A model generated the notes under the pieces. The model made no database searches. It was given only the letters and a program-made list of their open reading frames with translations, and was not told the origin of the DNA. A DNA stretch of 53,155 nt from positions 1-53,155 of IMG/VR virus record IMGVR_UViG_3300029266_002291, one strand, 5' to 3'. The translations under genes were made by a program, and so were the position numbers. This document shows, in pieces, positions 53,045-53,155 of this stretch. How positions within the stretch are numbered: position 1 is the stretch's first letter; the number at the start of each line of letters is the position of its first letter. The DNA is from a virus.

Positions 53045-53155
53045 TCAGGCCTCCGGGTTGATCATGGCGGCGTACAGCTCGATGGCTGAGGTCTGGAGCT
53101 GGCGGACAGTGGGCTGCAACACGTCCCTGGCGGCGGCCCTGGCGGCGTCCCCGGC
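53045..53155 (-). CDS. Partial gene at the right edge, C-terminal 36 aa
   Basis: The frame is open from the window end and finishes TSAIELYAAMINPEA before TGA. The visible part is helical (AARAAARDVLQPTVRQLQ). The start lies beyond the window, or at the GTG visible in the middle if the gene is very short. Function unknown. Confidence 0.45.
   Translation of the reverse strand, partial: AGDAARAAARDVLQPTVRQLQTSAIELYAAMINPEA

Noticed and set aside
1-53155. CRISPR array, integrase with attachment site, rRNA, insertion sequence
   Set aside because: I saw no regularly spaced repeats, no tyrosine or serine recombinase motifs, no rRNA segments and no transposase.
1-53155. Terminal repeats or circular closure of the window
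   Set aside because: The first and last bases share no visible repeat. Joining them would bring a stop at 43-45 in the partial gene frame without a start codon between, so closure is not supported.

Overview
The window is most of the genome of a tailed, siphovirus-type bacteriophage of a high-GC Gram-positive (actinobacterial) host. Three things support this. Third positions are strongly G/C. There is a complete long-tail module: terminase, portal, capsid, neck genes, frameshifted tail chaperones, a 1669-residue tape measure and minor tail proteins. Promoters carry actinobacterial -10 boxes of the type TAC(T/G)CT. No integrase, attachment site, CRISPR array or rRNA was seen. No mycolyl-arabinogalactan esterase (LysB type) was recognised, so a host without a mycolic-acid layer is more likely, but this is an inference. 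The right edge cuts a coding region, so the window is not a naturally ended molecule.

Layout. 1-3.8 kb: a free HNH endonuclease, then a non-coding stretch with TGACACTT iterons, then a leftward primase-polymerase/SF3 helicase and a small HTH gene. 3.9-7.9 kb (rightward): small genes and a DinG/XPD-like helicase whose Walker A motif is split by an intein. 7.9-12.1 kb: small and large terminase. TerL lies in two reading frames joined at a T-run and also carries a LAGLIDADG intein of class 3 type. 12.1-16.5 kb: a heparinase-like polysaccharide lyase with its own promoter and terminator, the portal, a papain-like protein, a HIT protein, a MuF-like protein and a small conserved gene. 17-25.6 kb: scaffold, major capsid, a 1240-residue structural protein with a complete PhoD-type phosphoesterase domain, neck genes and major tail protein. 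25.6-38.4 kb: an HNH gene within a hairpin, the tail chaperones (G GGA AAC slippage), tape measure with two peptidoglycan-hydrolase-like domains, and minor tail proteins. 38.4-41.5 kb: lysis region with an amidase, an M23 peptidase with no ordinary start codon, and several membrane proteins.

41.5-53.2 kb is leftward except for one ribbon-helix-helix gene. It holds an endonuclease VII, a tRNA-like element, a putative SSB, a RecB/Cas4-like exonuclease, DNA-binding proteins, many zinc-ribbon microproteins, two secreted cysteine microproteins and small membrane proteins. Most neighbours overlap by ATGA, GTGA or TGATG, so translational coupling is the rule. This arm is probably the early, host-takeover and DNA-metabolism region.

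How the parts work together. The prim-pol/helicase, DinG-like helicase, SSB, RecB-like nuclease and Endo VII would handle replication, recombination and branch resolution, with no DNA polymerase of families A, B or C in view. TerS and TerL package DNA through the portal. The tail carries hydrolases for entry. The amidase, M23 peptidase and small membrane proteins lyse the cell. The most unusual points are the two-frame TerL, the virion phosphoesterase, the polysaccharide lyase cassette, repeated leaderless promoters, the hairpin-enclosed HNH gene, the CTG-start peptidase, the secreted microproteins and a 20-bp operator-like motif next to the RHH regulator.
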